Positions 55,564 to 64,000 of a stretch of 64,000 bases of DNA are shown here, piece after piece. How positions within the stretch are numbered: position 1 is the stretch's first letter; each line of letters opens with the position of its first letter. A program made the translations under genes and the position numbers. This DNA comes from Bacteroidota bacterium (GTDB taxonomy: Bacteria; Bacteroidota; Bacteroidia; B-17B0; Aurantibacillaceae): NCBI GenBank assembly GCA_025362395.1, contig JANYGK010000037.1:1-64000 (forward strand), in the 5' to 3' direction. The notes below the pieces were generated by a model, which worked only from the letters and a program-made list of their open reading frames with translations, had not been told where the DNA came from and ran no database searches.

Positions 55564-56899
55564 AACTTCCTTTATTAAGATTGTATAATATAAACAAAGA
55601 GCAAAGGTAAAAAGGAATACACGGTATTTTGAGTCGTGCCAAGGCCCCGTAGTTAGCCGTTGTGAGCCCAACTGAAAAAGCAAAGAAAAGCGCAAATAGT
55701 ATTGAGAAAATAAGTAACGGATGGCTGAATATCGATTTAATTAAAGTAGAAAATTTCACTTTAATTAAAATATATAAACTGAATGACAACATAAATAAAT
55801 TTTCAACACCCGATAAAAGCATCACAGGATTTCTTGCATCCCAAATATAGGGTCTGAATAGGGCAAGATTGAGGGCTGCCGGTATCTTCATTAAAATGCC
55901 TGAAATAGTGGGTTCAAATTCGCCGATATTATAACTGTTCCCTCCATATTGTTCCCTTATCAAGTCCTGTTGGGTTTTAACGGCCTTATTTAAAACATTA
56001 TCTAAACTGTATTCCCCTAAATATTCCCCGAAGTTATTAAGTAAAAAAACAACGGCTCCCAATGTGCTTATTAATAATAAAGGAACAATCATTGCTGCCA
56101 AAAGCTGGTTTTTCATGTTTTTTATCCTATGAAAGAAAATCCATATCAATGACCCCGGAAGCAATGCGAAAAAGAAATAAGGTTTGATATATATAAATAT
56201 AATGATGGCGCCTATCATCATAAATAAATATTGAAAATTTCTTTTTTTAAGAATTTGGTAATTGTAAAGGCCATATATATAAAATCCTACCGCGCTAAAG
56301 GTATAAGTGTCTTTTAAAATGCCTGATCCCCAGAAAAAAACCGAGGGGATGAAAAATATGGCAAAAGCAAATTCCTTTGTTAATTGCGGGAACTGATCAA
56401 TAAATACTTCATATAGTTTCCATAATCCTATAAAGCTTAAGCTCGCTAATATCATAGATGTAACTATAAAACTTTTGCAAGCTATTAAGCAAATAGGAAT
56501 TGTAAGAGATACCGTAAATAGCGCGTAATAATCGCTTGGACTAAATTCGAGTGTTCCGTATATATTACCTGACGATAAAATGTAATTAATATTGTTGGTT
56601 TTATAATCTAACATATCAAACAGTTTTTCAATATGTCCTTCCAATAAAACATTTACAAAAGTTTTGGTTGATACGAAGTAGTTAATGACATCACCTCCGT
56701 CATAATAATAAGTATAAATGAGGCATAAGCAAATGCTGCCGAATATTTTACAAAACAAAGCCGGTAAAAAATATTTGTAATGTTTTTTATGATATATATG
56801 TAATTTTGTATTTTTATAATAATACGCTATATATAGGATCAGTATAAAATAGAAAGGACTTAAAAGTAAATCATATATATCTAAGTATCTTTGCTGCAT
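55550..56899 (-). CDS. Polytopic membrane protein in polysaccharide locus (polymerase/GT-like, unassigned)
   Basis: ~10 hydrophobic segments, FIPSVFFWGSGILKDTYTFSAVGFYIYGLYNYQILKKRNFQYL; only long inner minus-strand gene of the cluster. Start at internal ATG (56899); track begins at TTG 56938. Confidence 0.7.
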   Translation of the reverse strand: MQQRYLDIYDLLLSPFYFILILYIAYYYKNTKLHIYHKKHYKYFLPALFCKIFGSICLCLIYTYYYDGGDVINYFVSTKTFVNVLLEGHIEKLFDMLDYKTNNINYILSSGNIYGTLEFSPSDYYALFTVSLTIPICLIACKSFIVTSMILASLSFIGLWKLYEVFIDQFPQLTKEFAFAIFFIPSVFFWGSGILKDTYTFSAVGFYIYGLYNYQILKKRNFQYLFMMIGAIIIFIYIKPYFFFALLPGSLIWIFFHRIKNMKNQLLAAMIVPLLLISTLGAVVFLLNNFGEYLGEYSLDNVLNKAVKTQQDLIREQYGGNSYNIGEFEPTISGILMKIPAALNLALFRPYIWDARNPVMLLSGVENLFMLSFSLYILIKVKFSTLIKSIFSHPLLIFSILFALFFAFSVGLTTANYGALARLKIPCIPFYLCSLFILYNLNKGSFKRK

Positions 56900-56932
56900 A
56901 GCCACGTAAAAATATATATATAAATTCAAATA

Positions 56933-57676
56933 ATGCAACTCTCCGGATCATTTCATGTAAAATATAAACGGTTATGTTTCACTGTAAACGATTGCTTTAC
57001 AAGTTCTGAGGGGAAAGCGGATGCCGACATTAATTACTTTATACAAAGCCCTGTAAACATTGGTAACAGTCTTAATGAGTTTTATACTCTGTTGATTGAT
57101 CTTTATCATACAAAAGAAACGATATGGGACGGTATTTACCATCGCACCCGCGCAGAAATTTCATCTTTCATGAACCATCAACACTTTGAGCATAAAATTT
57201 TGATGAATTTGCCCGATAAAGAATTAAAAAATTATATTAACCTGTTTAATGTGTTCGCTTCTCGTAAAAATATCCGGAAAGCGGAAGCCTTTCGTTTAAA
57301 AGCCTACAATGCTCATGGCATTTTAGCGGTGTCTTACATTAAACAGGACAGTCAATATGTATGTATTAATTTTTATCGCTTAACAAAACAAAGAGCTACT
57401 AACTTATATTCTTTTACATTTAAGCACGTGTCTTCTTCATTTAATAATTCTCACTTCGGAAGGGCGCACCGCACCTTACATTGGCTTGATATACTGGAGT
57501 TTAAAAAGCAGGCGGTGAAGAGTTATGATTTTTGCGGTTGGTATAACGGTAACAGTGATCAGGAGCTTTTAAACATTAATAAGTTTAAGGAGCAATTTAC
57601 AACCTATAAAGTAAAAGAGTACAGCGGCGTTATTTATAATAATATAGTATTGAGGTTTCTTAAAAAACTAAGATGA
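56933..57676 (+). CDS. Hypothetical protein, possibly GNAT/FemAB-like
   Basis: C-terminal SYDFCGWYNGNSDQELLNINKFKEQFTTYKVKEYSGVIYNNIVLRF resembles the FemAB-type ending; family call weak. Confidence 0.6.
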   Translation: MQLSGSFHVKYKRLCFTVNDCFTSSEGKADADINYFIQSPVNIGNSLNEFYTLLIDLYHTKETIWDGIYHRTRAEISSFMNHQHFEHKILMNLPDKELKNYINLFNVFASRKNIRKAEAFRLKAYNAHGILAVSYIKQDSQYVCINFYRLTKQRATNLYSFTFKHVSSSFNNSHFGRAHRTLHWLDILEFKKQAVKSYDFCGWYNGNSDQELLNINKFKEQFTTYKVKEYSGVIYNNIVLRFLKKLR

Positions 57677-58437
57677 AAGACCCTAACTTAAAGACCTATA
57701 ATTCTAAAAATGTATTAAAATGGTATGGCCGCTTAGATTCAATTATACCCATAGAAGAATATATTTTTAAAACCAATGAATTTGTAATTAAGCCCGGAAC
57801 CCTTTTAGATATTGGTATTGGCGGCGGCCGAACTACCCGGTACCTGATAAATAAATGTAAGGCATATATAGGCATTGATTACTCAGAGGGCTTTATAAAT
57901 AAGTTAAAGGGTTTTTATCCTGAAGCCGACCTTCGCTTAATGGATGCCGGAAACCTAGAGGCTTTTGAAGCAAACACATTCGATTTTGTTAACTTTTCAT
58001 TCAATGGCATTGATTATGTAAATTTACAAGATAGAGAAAAAATATTAGAGGAAATATACCGCGTTCTTAAGCCGGGCGGAATTTTCTTTTTTTCCACTCA
58101 TAATATGCTTCACCCTTCCTTTAATAAAAACCCTTGGGGGAATAAGAGTGACAGCTCGGCTACAAGAATAAAAACATTTATTAAGTTGATGCCATTTTAT
58201 GGCAGACATTTAATAAATAGAACTAAAGAAACGCGTGAAAAGCATTACTCCATCATTAACGACAGTGCCCATAATTATGGCCTAATGACCTTTTATACAA
58301 GCCCCGAATTTATACAGCAACAATTAGGCGAGCATCATTTTTGTAACATCAATCTGTATTCTAAAAAAAGTAGAGTGAGTGACGCTGAAACGTTAGACGA
58401 CTGGATTTTTGTAACCTGTAAGAAACTACTTGTATAA
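57673..58437 (+). CDS. Class I SAM-dependent methyltransferase
   Basis: LLDIGIGGGRTTRYLINKCKAYIGIDYSEGFINKL, VLKPGGIFFFSTHNM; overlaps previous gene by 4 nt. Confidence 0.9.
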   Translation: MKDPNLKTYNSKNVLKWYGRLDSIIPIEEYIFKTNEFVIKPGTLLDIGIGGGRTTRYLINKCKAYIGIDYSEGFINKLKGFYPEADLRLMDAGNLEAFEANTFDFVNFSFNGIDYVNLQDREKILEEIYRVLKPGGIFFFSTHNMLHPSFNKNPWGNKSDSSATRIKTFIKLMPFYGRHLINRTKETREKHYSIINDSAHNYGLMTFYTSPEFIQQQLGEHHFCNINLYSKKSRVSDAETLDDWIFVTCKKLLV

Positions 58438-59460
58438 TTTATTGTGAAATCCGTTGATCAGGAAAAACACTTCTTCAGCAGTATCATGATGTATATTAAA
58501 ACGGGGGAGATTATACATATATTCTTTTTCCCTGTTTATTTTTTTAAGATTTACAAGGTCATTGATCCTCGTAAAACTTATTTTATAAAGCCGTTGAGCA
58601 TAGGCTAAAGATACATCGTTCCATTTTGCGAACGGGAAAGCAAATATTTCTACACGAGTCTGTAGTTCCCTTTCAATAATATCTTTTGAATCACGCAGTT
58701 CCTTTTCTATAAAAAGAGGATCCGTTTCTTTTTTAAAGCTTGGATGCGTTAAACTATGTGAAGCAGTAGTAACAAGAGCTTTATCCAATTTTTTTAATTC
58801 GTCAAATGATAATAACTCATGCTCAATAATGCGGTTATCCGTCACAAACTTGCTTTGCAGCTCTTCAATGATCACCGATCTTTCCGAATGAGCCATATCA
58901 CACAAGCGTATCGTAATATCTAAATTGAGTTTAAAACCACTATAAATATTGCTATAAGTAATAATAATACTTTTTTCTTTAAAAAAAGCGTTGATCTCAT
59001 TAAATGAATAATGCTTAACAAAAAACACAATCGTTGACGTCCATATATGCCCCTTATTTATAATATCTGTGGGTAAAACAAATAAAGTGGAGGGTATATT
59101 ACTTTTTTTTAAAATTGGATAGGCGTAATCTAAAAAGTCCTTATAGCCGTCGTCAAATGTCACAAAACAGGCATTTATTAATTCTTCCGGCTGCTTAGCG
59201 TACAAATCGGTCAGGGGTAAAATAGTATAATGTTTATTTAATAATGTAATGATTTTTTCAAATAATTTCGGATGTATCCCCGGCCACACTTCGTCGTATT
59301 CAGGGATAATTTTGTGAAAAACAAGTACCGGGATCCTTTGTTTTTTGCGGTTTAAGAAAAGAAGATAATCCCCGATTCCGCATTTATATAAAACCTTAAA
59401 AAGATTATTTCTGAGAGAACCCATTCTGTAAAATAAATATAGGAGAATAATCGCTATCAC
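58426..59460 (-). CDS. Polysaccharide deacetylase family protein
   Basis: IPVLVFHKIIP, NACFVTFDDGYKDFLDYAYPILKKSNIPSTLFVLP, TASHSLTHPSFKK, FAFPFAKWND. Confidence 0.9.
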   Translation of the reverse strand: MIAIILLYLFYRMGSLRNNLFKVLYKCGIGDYLLFLNRKKQRIPVLVFHKIIPEYDEVWPGIHPKLFEKIITLLNKHYTILPLTDLYAKQPEELINACFVTFDDGYKDFLDYAYPILKKSNIPSTLFVLPTDIINKGHIWTSTIVFFVKHYSFNEINAFFKEKSIIITYSNIYSGFKLNLDITIRLCDMAHSERSVIIEELQSKFVTDNRIIEHELLSFDELKKLDKALVTTASHSLTHPSFKKETDPLFIEKELRDSKDIIERELQTRVEIFAFPFAKWNDVSLAYAQRLYKISFTRINDLVNLKKINREKEYMYNLPRFNIHHDTAEEVFFLINGFHNKLYK

Positions 59461-59501
59461 ACAATTTTTTTTTATATTTAATAGTACAAATTTCTATCAT
59501 T

Positions 59502-60530
59502 ATGCAAACAATAATTGTTACCGGCGGGGCAGGCTATATAGGTTCACATACGATCATCGAATTATTAAAACAAACAGACTATAATGTTGTATCAGTCGAC
59601 AATTTTTCTAATTCAACAGTTAAAACATTCGACAGGATAGAAGCGATTACCGGTAAACGCGTTAAAAATTTTAATGTTGATATTTCAAATTTCGAAACGT
59701 TGGAGTTTGCCGTAAACGCCATTAAAAATCCGATAGGCATTATTCATTTTGCGGCTTTTAAGTCAGTACCGCAATCTGTCGCTGATCCCTTGTTATATTA
59801 TCACAATAATTTAGGGTCTTTAATTAACATCTTAAAGATTTGTAAGGCCAAACAAATTCCGAACTTTATTTTTTCTTCTTCCTGTTCCGTATACGGTAAT
59901 GTAGATAAATTGCCTGTTACAGAACAAACCCCTTTTTCAGCTGCTGAATCTCCTTATGCGCAAACCAAGCAGATGGGAGAAGATATAGTATTTAACTTTA
60001 CTAAAAGCGACCCTGCTTTTAAATCAGTGTTATTACGTTATTTTAATCCTGTAGGCGCGCATGTTTCTGCTTTAAACGGTGAGTTATCAAATTCAAAACC
60101 TGATAACTTAGTGCCGTATATTACACTTACGGCGGCAGGGCTTTTACCAAAACTGACTGTGTTTGGCGGCGATTATGATACAAGAGACGGTTCATGTATA
60201 AGAGATTATGTGCACGTAAGCGATATAGCCGATGCGCATGTAAAAGCAATGAATTACCTGATTGCCGGTAAACAAAAAAAAGAATGTTCTGTATTTAATT
60301 TAGGCACAGGAAACGGGGTAAGTGTTTTAGAAGCTATCCATTCTTTTGAAAAAGTGAGCGGCGAAAAATTAAATTATGAGATAGGTCCTCGTAGGGCGGG
60401 TGATGTTATAAATATTTACGCAAACAATGACTTTGCAAAGCGTGAGCTTCAATGGGAACCAAAATATAATTTGGATGATATGATGTTGAGCTCCTGGAAA
60501 TGGCAGCTGCAACTAAAAAATAACTACTAA
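59502..60530 (+). CDS. galE: UDP-glucose 4-epimerase
   Basis: IIVTGGAGYIGSHTIIELLKQ, IHFAAFKSVPQSVADPLLYYHNN, FSSSCSVYGNVDKLPVTE, RYFNPVGAH, RDYVHVSDIADAH. Confidence 0.96.
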   Translation: MQTIIVTGGAGYIGSHTIIELLKQTDYNVVSVDNFSNSTVKTFDRIEAITGKRVKNFNVDISNFETLEFAVNAIKNPIGIIHFAAFKSVPQSVADPLLYYHNNLGSLINILKICKAKQIPNFIFSSSCSVYGNVDKLPVTEQTPFSAAESPYAQTKQMGEDIVFNFTKSDPAFKSVLLRYFNPVGAHVSALNGELSNSKPDNLVPYITLTAAGLLPKLTVFGGDYDTRDGSCIRDYVHVSDIADAHVKAMNYLIAGKQKKECSVFNLGTGNGVSVLEAIHSFEKVSGEKLNYEIGPRRAGDVINIYANNDFAKRELQWEPKYNLDDMMLSSWKWQLQLKNNY

Positions 60531-60545
60531 CAATAAATAGTTTTA

Positions 60546-63167
60546 GTGATGGAAAAACGTTTTAAATTTAAAGGCCTTTCAGCTTATTCTTCTGACGAAT
60601 GGATGGCGAATTCAACTAAAAGATACCGTACCATATTTGATAAAGCAGAAACAACGTACCTTCGTTTTGAATTAGCTTTATATAATAAATTGTTTGATGA
60701 AGAAGATTGGACCGGTAAAGCGGTAGTAACCTGTGAGGAAATAGTACCTGCCTGTAATAAAATTATTTGCACACTCGATTCTGAACTGAAAGTGAGTAAA
60801 GACGATAATATCGTTTACGTTCGCGATGGCTGGGGAACCCCTTTAATTAGCTCCTTTTGGAAAAAAGGAACCTATGAATGGGTGGCTGCAATTGATGGTG
60901 TAAAAATAGGTTCGCAACGGTTTTATGTAGAAGATGTAGGCCTGGTAACCGCTAATATTAATCCTTATTTTACCATTGAACATGTAAAATTGTACCATGG
61001 TAATGTGGATGGCTGGAACCAACGCCAACGGAAATACCTTAAAACATTCAGCAAAGAAACCACACAATATATTTGGGCAGAAGTTAAAATTAAAGTAAGC
61101 ACCAATGTGTCTTTTAACTACGAAGTTTTCCTGAATTATGTAGATGATGCAGGACAACACAAAGCGCATCAGCAAAAAACAGGTTACATTGATGCGGATA
61201 AAAAAGATTACAGCTACACATTGGATCTTGGATGGGGAAACGATGTGGCAGGTTCATGGAAAGACGACCAGTATACATTAGAAGTAGTGTTTATGGATAC
61301 ATTGATCGGCGCAGTTTCCTTTGAATGCAAGGATGCCGAAGAAGAAGGCGAATTAACATTGATAAGCAACATCAACCAAACGTTAGCTATTAATTCAGGT
61401 AACACCACCACCACAACCGGCAATACCGTTGTTGCTCCTGAAAAATCGTTGGATGAATTACTGAAAGAAATAGATGACCTGATAGGGTTGGAGGGTGTTA
61501 AAAAAAGCATTCACGAAAATATTACGTATTTAAATTTTACAAAGCTTCGTAAAGAAAAAGGATTTGATGACGGTTCAACCATGTCTTTACACTCCGTGTT
61601 TACAGGCAATCCCGGAACAGGAAAAACAACGGTTGTAAAAAAGCTCGGTAAGATTTATCAAAAAATGGGGCTGCTTACTAAAGGACATGTATATGAAGTA
61701 GACCGTTCTATATTGGTGGGAGAATATATTGGACAAACGGCGCCAAAAGTAAAAAAAGCGATTGATGAAGCCCGCGGCGGAATTTTATTTATTGACGAAG
61801 CCTATTCCTTAGCGCGTTCAGGGGAAGACAGTAAAGATTTCGGTAAAGAGGTCATTGAAATTTTAATAAAGGAAATGAGTGACGGCATTGGTGATATTGC
61901 TATTATAGTTGCGGGTTACCCTAAAGTAATGGATACATTTATTGACAGTAACCCGGGGCTTAAATCACGGTTTTCACAGTATTTTCACTTCGATGATTAC
62001 CTGCCGGATGAGCTTTATCAAATTTCTTTATATACTGCCGAACATAAGCAATTAACCATTGCTCCCGAAGCGCAGGAGTATTTGAAAGAACAGCTTACAG
62101 AAGCTTACCGTAAACGCGATAACAGTTTTGGTAACGCGCGTTTTGTAAATGGTGTTATTGAAGAAGCAAAGCAGGATATGGGCTTGCGTTTAATGAAATC
62201 AGAAAACATGGATGCGTTGACGAAAGAAGACCTGTCAACCATTACATTAGCTGATCTCAAAAATGTATTTGTTTCAGGTGAAAAGAAAAAACTGAAATTA
62301 TTTGTCAACGAAAAAGAATTGCAATTGGCATTAGCGGAATTGAACGAATTGGTGGGGATGGATAACATTAAACAGGATGTGAATGAACTGGTAAAACTGA
62401 TCCGCTTTTATAACGAAATAGGAAAGGATGTGGTCAATAAATTTTCTCTTCATTCTGTATTTACCGGTAACCCGGGTACAGGAAAAACAACCCTGGCGCG
62501 TATCATTTCAAAAATTTATAAGTCGTTGGGCTTATTGGAACGAGGCCATGTGATAGAAGTAGACAGGGAAGGATTGATTGCGGGCTATACAGGGCAAACC
62601 GCTATTAAAACACGCGAAAAAATTGACGCGGCTATGGGCGGCATCTTGTTTATTGATGAAGCTTATGCCTTGGCGGAAGGCAGTGGTTTTGGACAAGAAG
62701 CCATTGAAGTGATACTAAAACAAATGGAAGATAAGCGTGGGCAGTTTGGCGTTATAGTAGCAGGCTATCCCGAAAACATGCATCACTTTGTAGAGATGAA
62801 CCCGGGCTTAAAATCACGGTTTGATAAAACCTATGCGTTTCACGATTACGAGCCGGAACAATTAGTTGTTATAGCGCAAAATTTACTAAAAAAAGAAGGC
62901 TTAATTCCCAATGAAGAAGCATTGACCCATTTAACGAATTACTTTAAAGATTTGGCTGCTAAAAAAGATAAATTTTTCGGTAATGCGCGAACCGTTAGGC
63001 AAACAGTCGGTGAATGTGTCATGAAACAAAATTTGCGAATGGCGTCTATACCAAGCAGCGAACGTAAACCGGAAGATCTTTCAATATTAACGCTGGAAGA
63101 TGTAAAACATTTTACGGTAGAAGGCTCACAAAGGCCAACCTTAGGTTTCAGGTTCGGTGCGCAATAA
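60546..63167 (+). CDS. Double CbxX/CfqX-type AAA+ ATPase with N-terminal beta-rich tandem domains
   Basis: Two Walker A motifs (both SLHSVFTGNPGTGKTT), two Walker B motifs (GGILFIDEAYSLA / GGILFIDEAYALA), two NPGLKSRF motifs; ~270 aa N-terminal beta-rich region. Confidence 0.93.
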   Translation: MMEKRFKFKGLSAYSSDEWMANSTKRYRTIFDKAETTYLRFELALYNKLFDEEDWTGKAVVTCEEIVPACNKIICTLDSELKVSKDDNIVYVRDGWGTPLISSFWKKGTYEWVAAIDGVKIGSQRFYVEDVGLVTANINPYFTIEHVKLYHGNVDGWNQRQRKYLKTFSKETTQYIWAEVKIKVSTNVSFNYEVFLNYVDDAGQHKAHQQKTGYIDADKKDYSYTLDLGWGNDVAGSWKDDQYTLEVVFMDTLIGAVSFECKDAEEEGELTLISNINQTLAINSGNTTTTTGNTVVAPEKSLDELLKEIDDLIGLEGVKKSIHENITYLNFTKLRKEKGFDDGSTMSLHSVFTGNPGTGKTTVVKKLGKIYQKMGLLTKGHVYEVDRSILVGEYIGQTAPKVKKAIDEARGGILFIDEAYSLARSGEDSKDFGKEVIEILIKEMSDGIGDIAIIVAGYPKVMDTFIDSNPGLKSRFSQYFHFDDYLPDELYQISLYTAEHKQLTIAPEAQEYLKEQLTEAYRKRDNSFGNARFVNGVIEEAKQDMGLRLMKSENMDALTKEDLSTITLADLKNVFVSGEKKKLKLFVNEKELQLALAELNELVGMDNIKQDVNELVKLIRFYNEIGKDVVNKFSLHSVFTGNPGTGKTTLARIISKIYKSLGLLERGHVIEVDREGLIAGYTGQTAIKTREKIDAAMGGILFIDEAYALAEGSGFGQEAIEVILKQMEDKRGQFGVIVAGYPENMHHFVEMNPGLKSRFDKTYAFHDYEPEQLVVIAQNLLKKEGLIPNEEALTHLTNYFKDLAAKKDKFFGNARTVRQTVGECVMKQNLRMASIPSSERKPEDLSILTLEDVKHFTVEGSQRPTLGFRFGAQ

Positions 63168-63254
63168 CAGTTGACGCGAAAATAATTTAGCATACCGGTT
63201 AATTTTCCGGATGCGTTGCCCTCTCGGCGGGGCAGGATATACTATTAACAGCAA

Positions 63255-63417
63255 AGATTCACTTGTATCTAAACTAAACCAAATCTCATATCTTATCTTT
63301 TGCGTCTTACGGATGTTTCTTTATTCAGCGAGATTCATATCGTATTTAAATTAAACCAAATCTCACATCTTACATCTTACATCTCAAATCTCACATCTCA
63401 TGTCTCTTACCTCTTCC
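63255..63417. repeat. Degenerate direct repeat grading into an ATCTCACATCTTA-type simple repeat
   Basis: AGATTCACTTGTATCTAAACTAAACCAAATCTCATATCTTA (63255-63295) vs AGATTCATATCGTATTTAAATTAAACCAAATCTCACATCTTA (63331-63372), then further CATCTTACATCTCAAATCTCACATCTC units. Confidence 0.75.
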
Positions 63418-64000
63418 TAATAAATTCTAAATTTCGTTTCAAACCCTTGTACTTAGTGCGTTTTACCGGGCTGTTTTTAAATACGTTTCCAAATACCTCT
63501 TCCGTTATTTCGTTCCAGTCTTTCGAAGAATAATCCAATAAACCGGTTTTATTATTGAACTGCGGTTCACTATGCGGCATGCTAAACTTATTCCATGGGC
63601 ATACGTCTTGGCATACATCACAACCAAAAGCCCAGTCATTGAACTTATTTTTAAACTCGTTAGGAATAGTGTCTTTCAATTCAATGGTAAAATAGCTGAT
63701 GCATTTACTGCCGTCTACTACAAAAGGTTCCACAATGGCCTCCGTAGGGCATGCATCAATACAGCGGGTACAGGTGCCGCAATAATCTTTTATAGGCCCG
63801 TCATATTCCAGGTCAATGTCAATAATCAGTTCGGCAATAAAAAAGAAAGAGCCACGGTCCTTATTAATTAAATTGGCATTTTTTCCGATCCAACCGATGC
63901 CGCTTTTCTTTGCCCATGCTTTATCTAATACCGGTGCACTGTCAACAAAAGCCCGGCCGTTAACATCACCTATTTTTTCTTTCAGTATATTTAAAAACTC
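63407..64000 (-). CDS. queG: Epoxyqueuosine reductase (5' end beyond window)
   Basis: Reading continues past 63733 to the window end; [15 protein letters not shown] and [15 protein letters not shown] 4Fe-4S motifs. Confidence 0.9.
   Translation of the reverse strand, partial: EFLNILKEKIGDVNGRAFVDSAPVLDKAWAKKSGIGWIGKNANLINKDRGSFFFIAELIIDIDLEYDGPIKDYCGTCTRCIDACPTEAIVEPFVVDGSKCISYFTIELKDTIPNEFKNKFNDWAFGCDVCQDVCPWNKFSMPHSEPQFNNKTGLLDYSSKDWNEITEEVFGNVFKNSPVKRTKYKGLKRNLEFIRKR

Noticed and set aside
63255-63417. CRISPR-like array near queG
   Set aside because: Units are short, degenerate and lack unique spacers of constant length; no cas genes nearby.
1-64000. tRNA, rRNA or transposase genes
   Set aside because: Scanned intergenic regions are AT-rich without cloverleaf-like or rRNA-like sequences, and no ORF resembled a transposase or integrase; a tRNAscan/Infernal run would be needed to exclude small ncRNAs.

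Overview
This is a 64 kb Bacteroidota-type chromosomal window: AT-rich, with T9SS C-terminal sorting domains and few recognisable Shine-Dalgarno sites. No rRNA, tRNA, CRISPR or transposase was recognised by eye. Left half (1-38 kb): mostly housekeeping genes (pabB, hemH, dxr, rseP, ompA-like, mscL, slyD-like, two aldehyde dehydrogenases, thiL, a ridA-family gene, rpsP, mlaD and mlaEF-like genes, an Hdr-like Fe-S pair, an RlmL/K-like methyltransferase, an rdgB-like gene). Right half (38.5-60.5 kb): a large surface-polysaccharide locus with Wzm/Wzt-type ABC export, many glycosyltransferases, acyltransferases, methyltransferases, a polysaccharide deacetylase and galE. After it come a double CbxX-type AAA+ protein and a partial queG. 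The most notable system is a dlt-like D-alanylation operon on the minus strand (19.55-23.8 kb). It has dltC, dltD, dltB and dltA homologues plus a 52-codon ORF, absent from the supplied track, at 22188-22346. That ORF encodes one TM segment and ends in FVYAQF, closely matching the FIYNEF C-terminus of Gram-positive DltX. The DltB homologue has Asn where the MBOAT family normally has His (WNG instead of WHG). Other observations: a decayed acyltransferase remnant, a possible glycosyltransferase remnant, a long imperfect hairpin over the thiL start, a four-helix-bundle (IVS-type) gene flanked by inverted repeats inside an Fe-S operon, and a sigma region-2-only protein.
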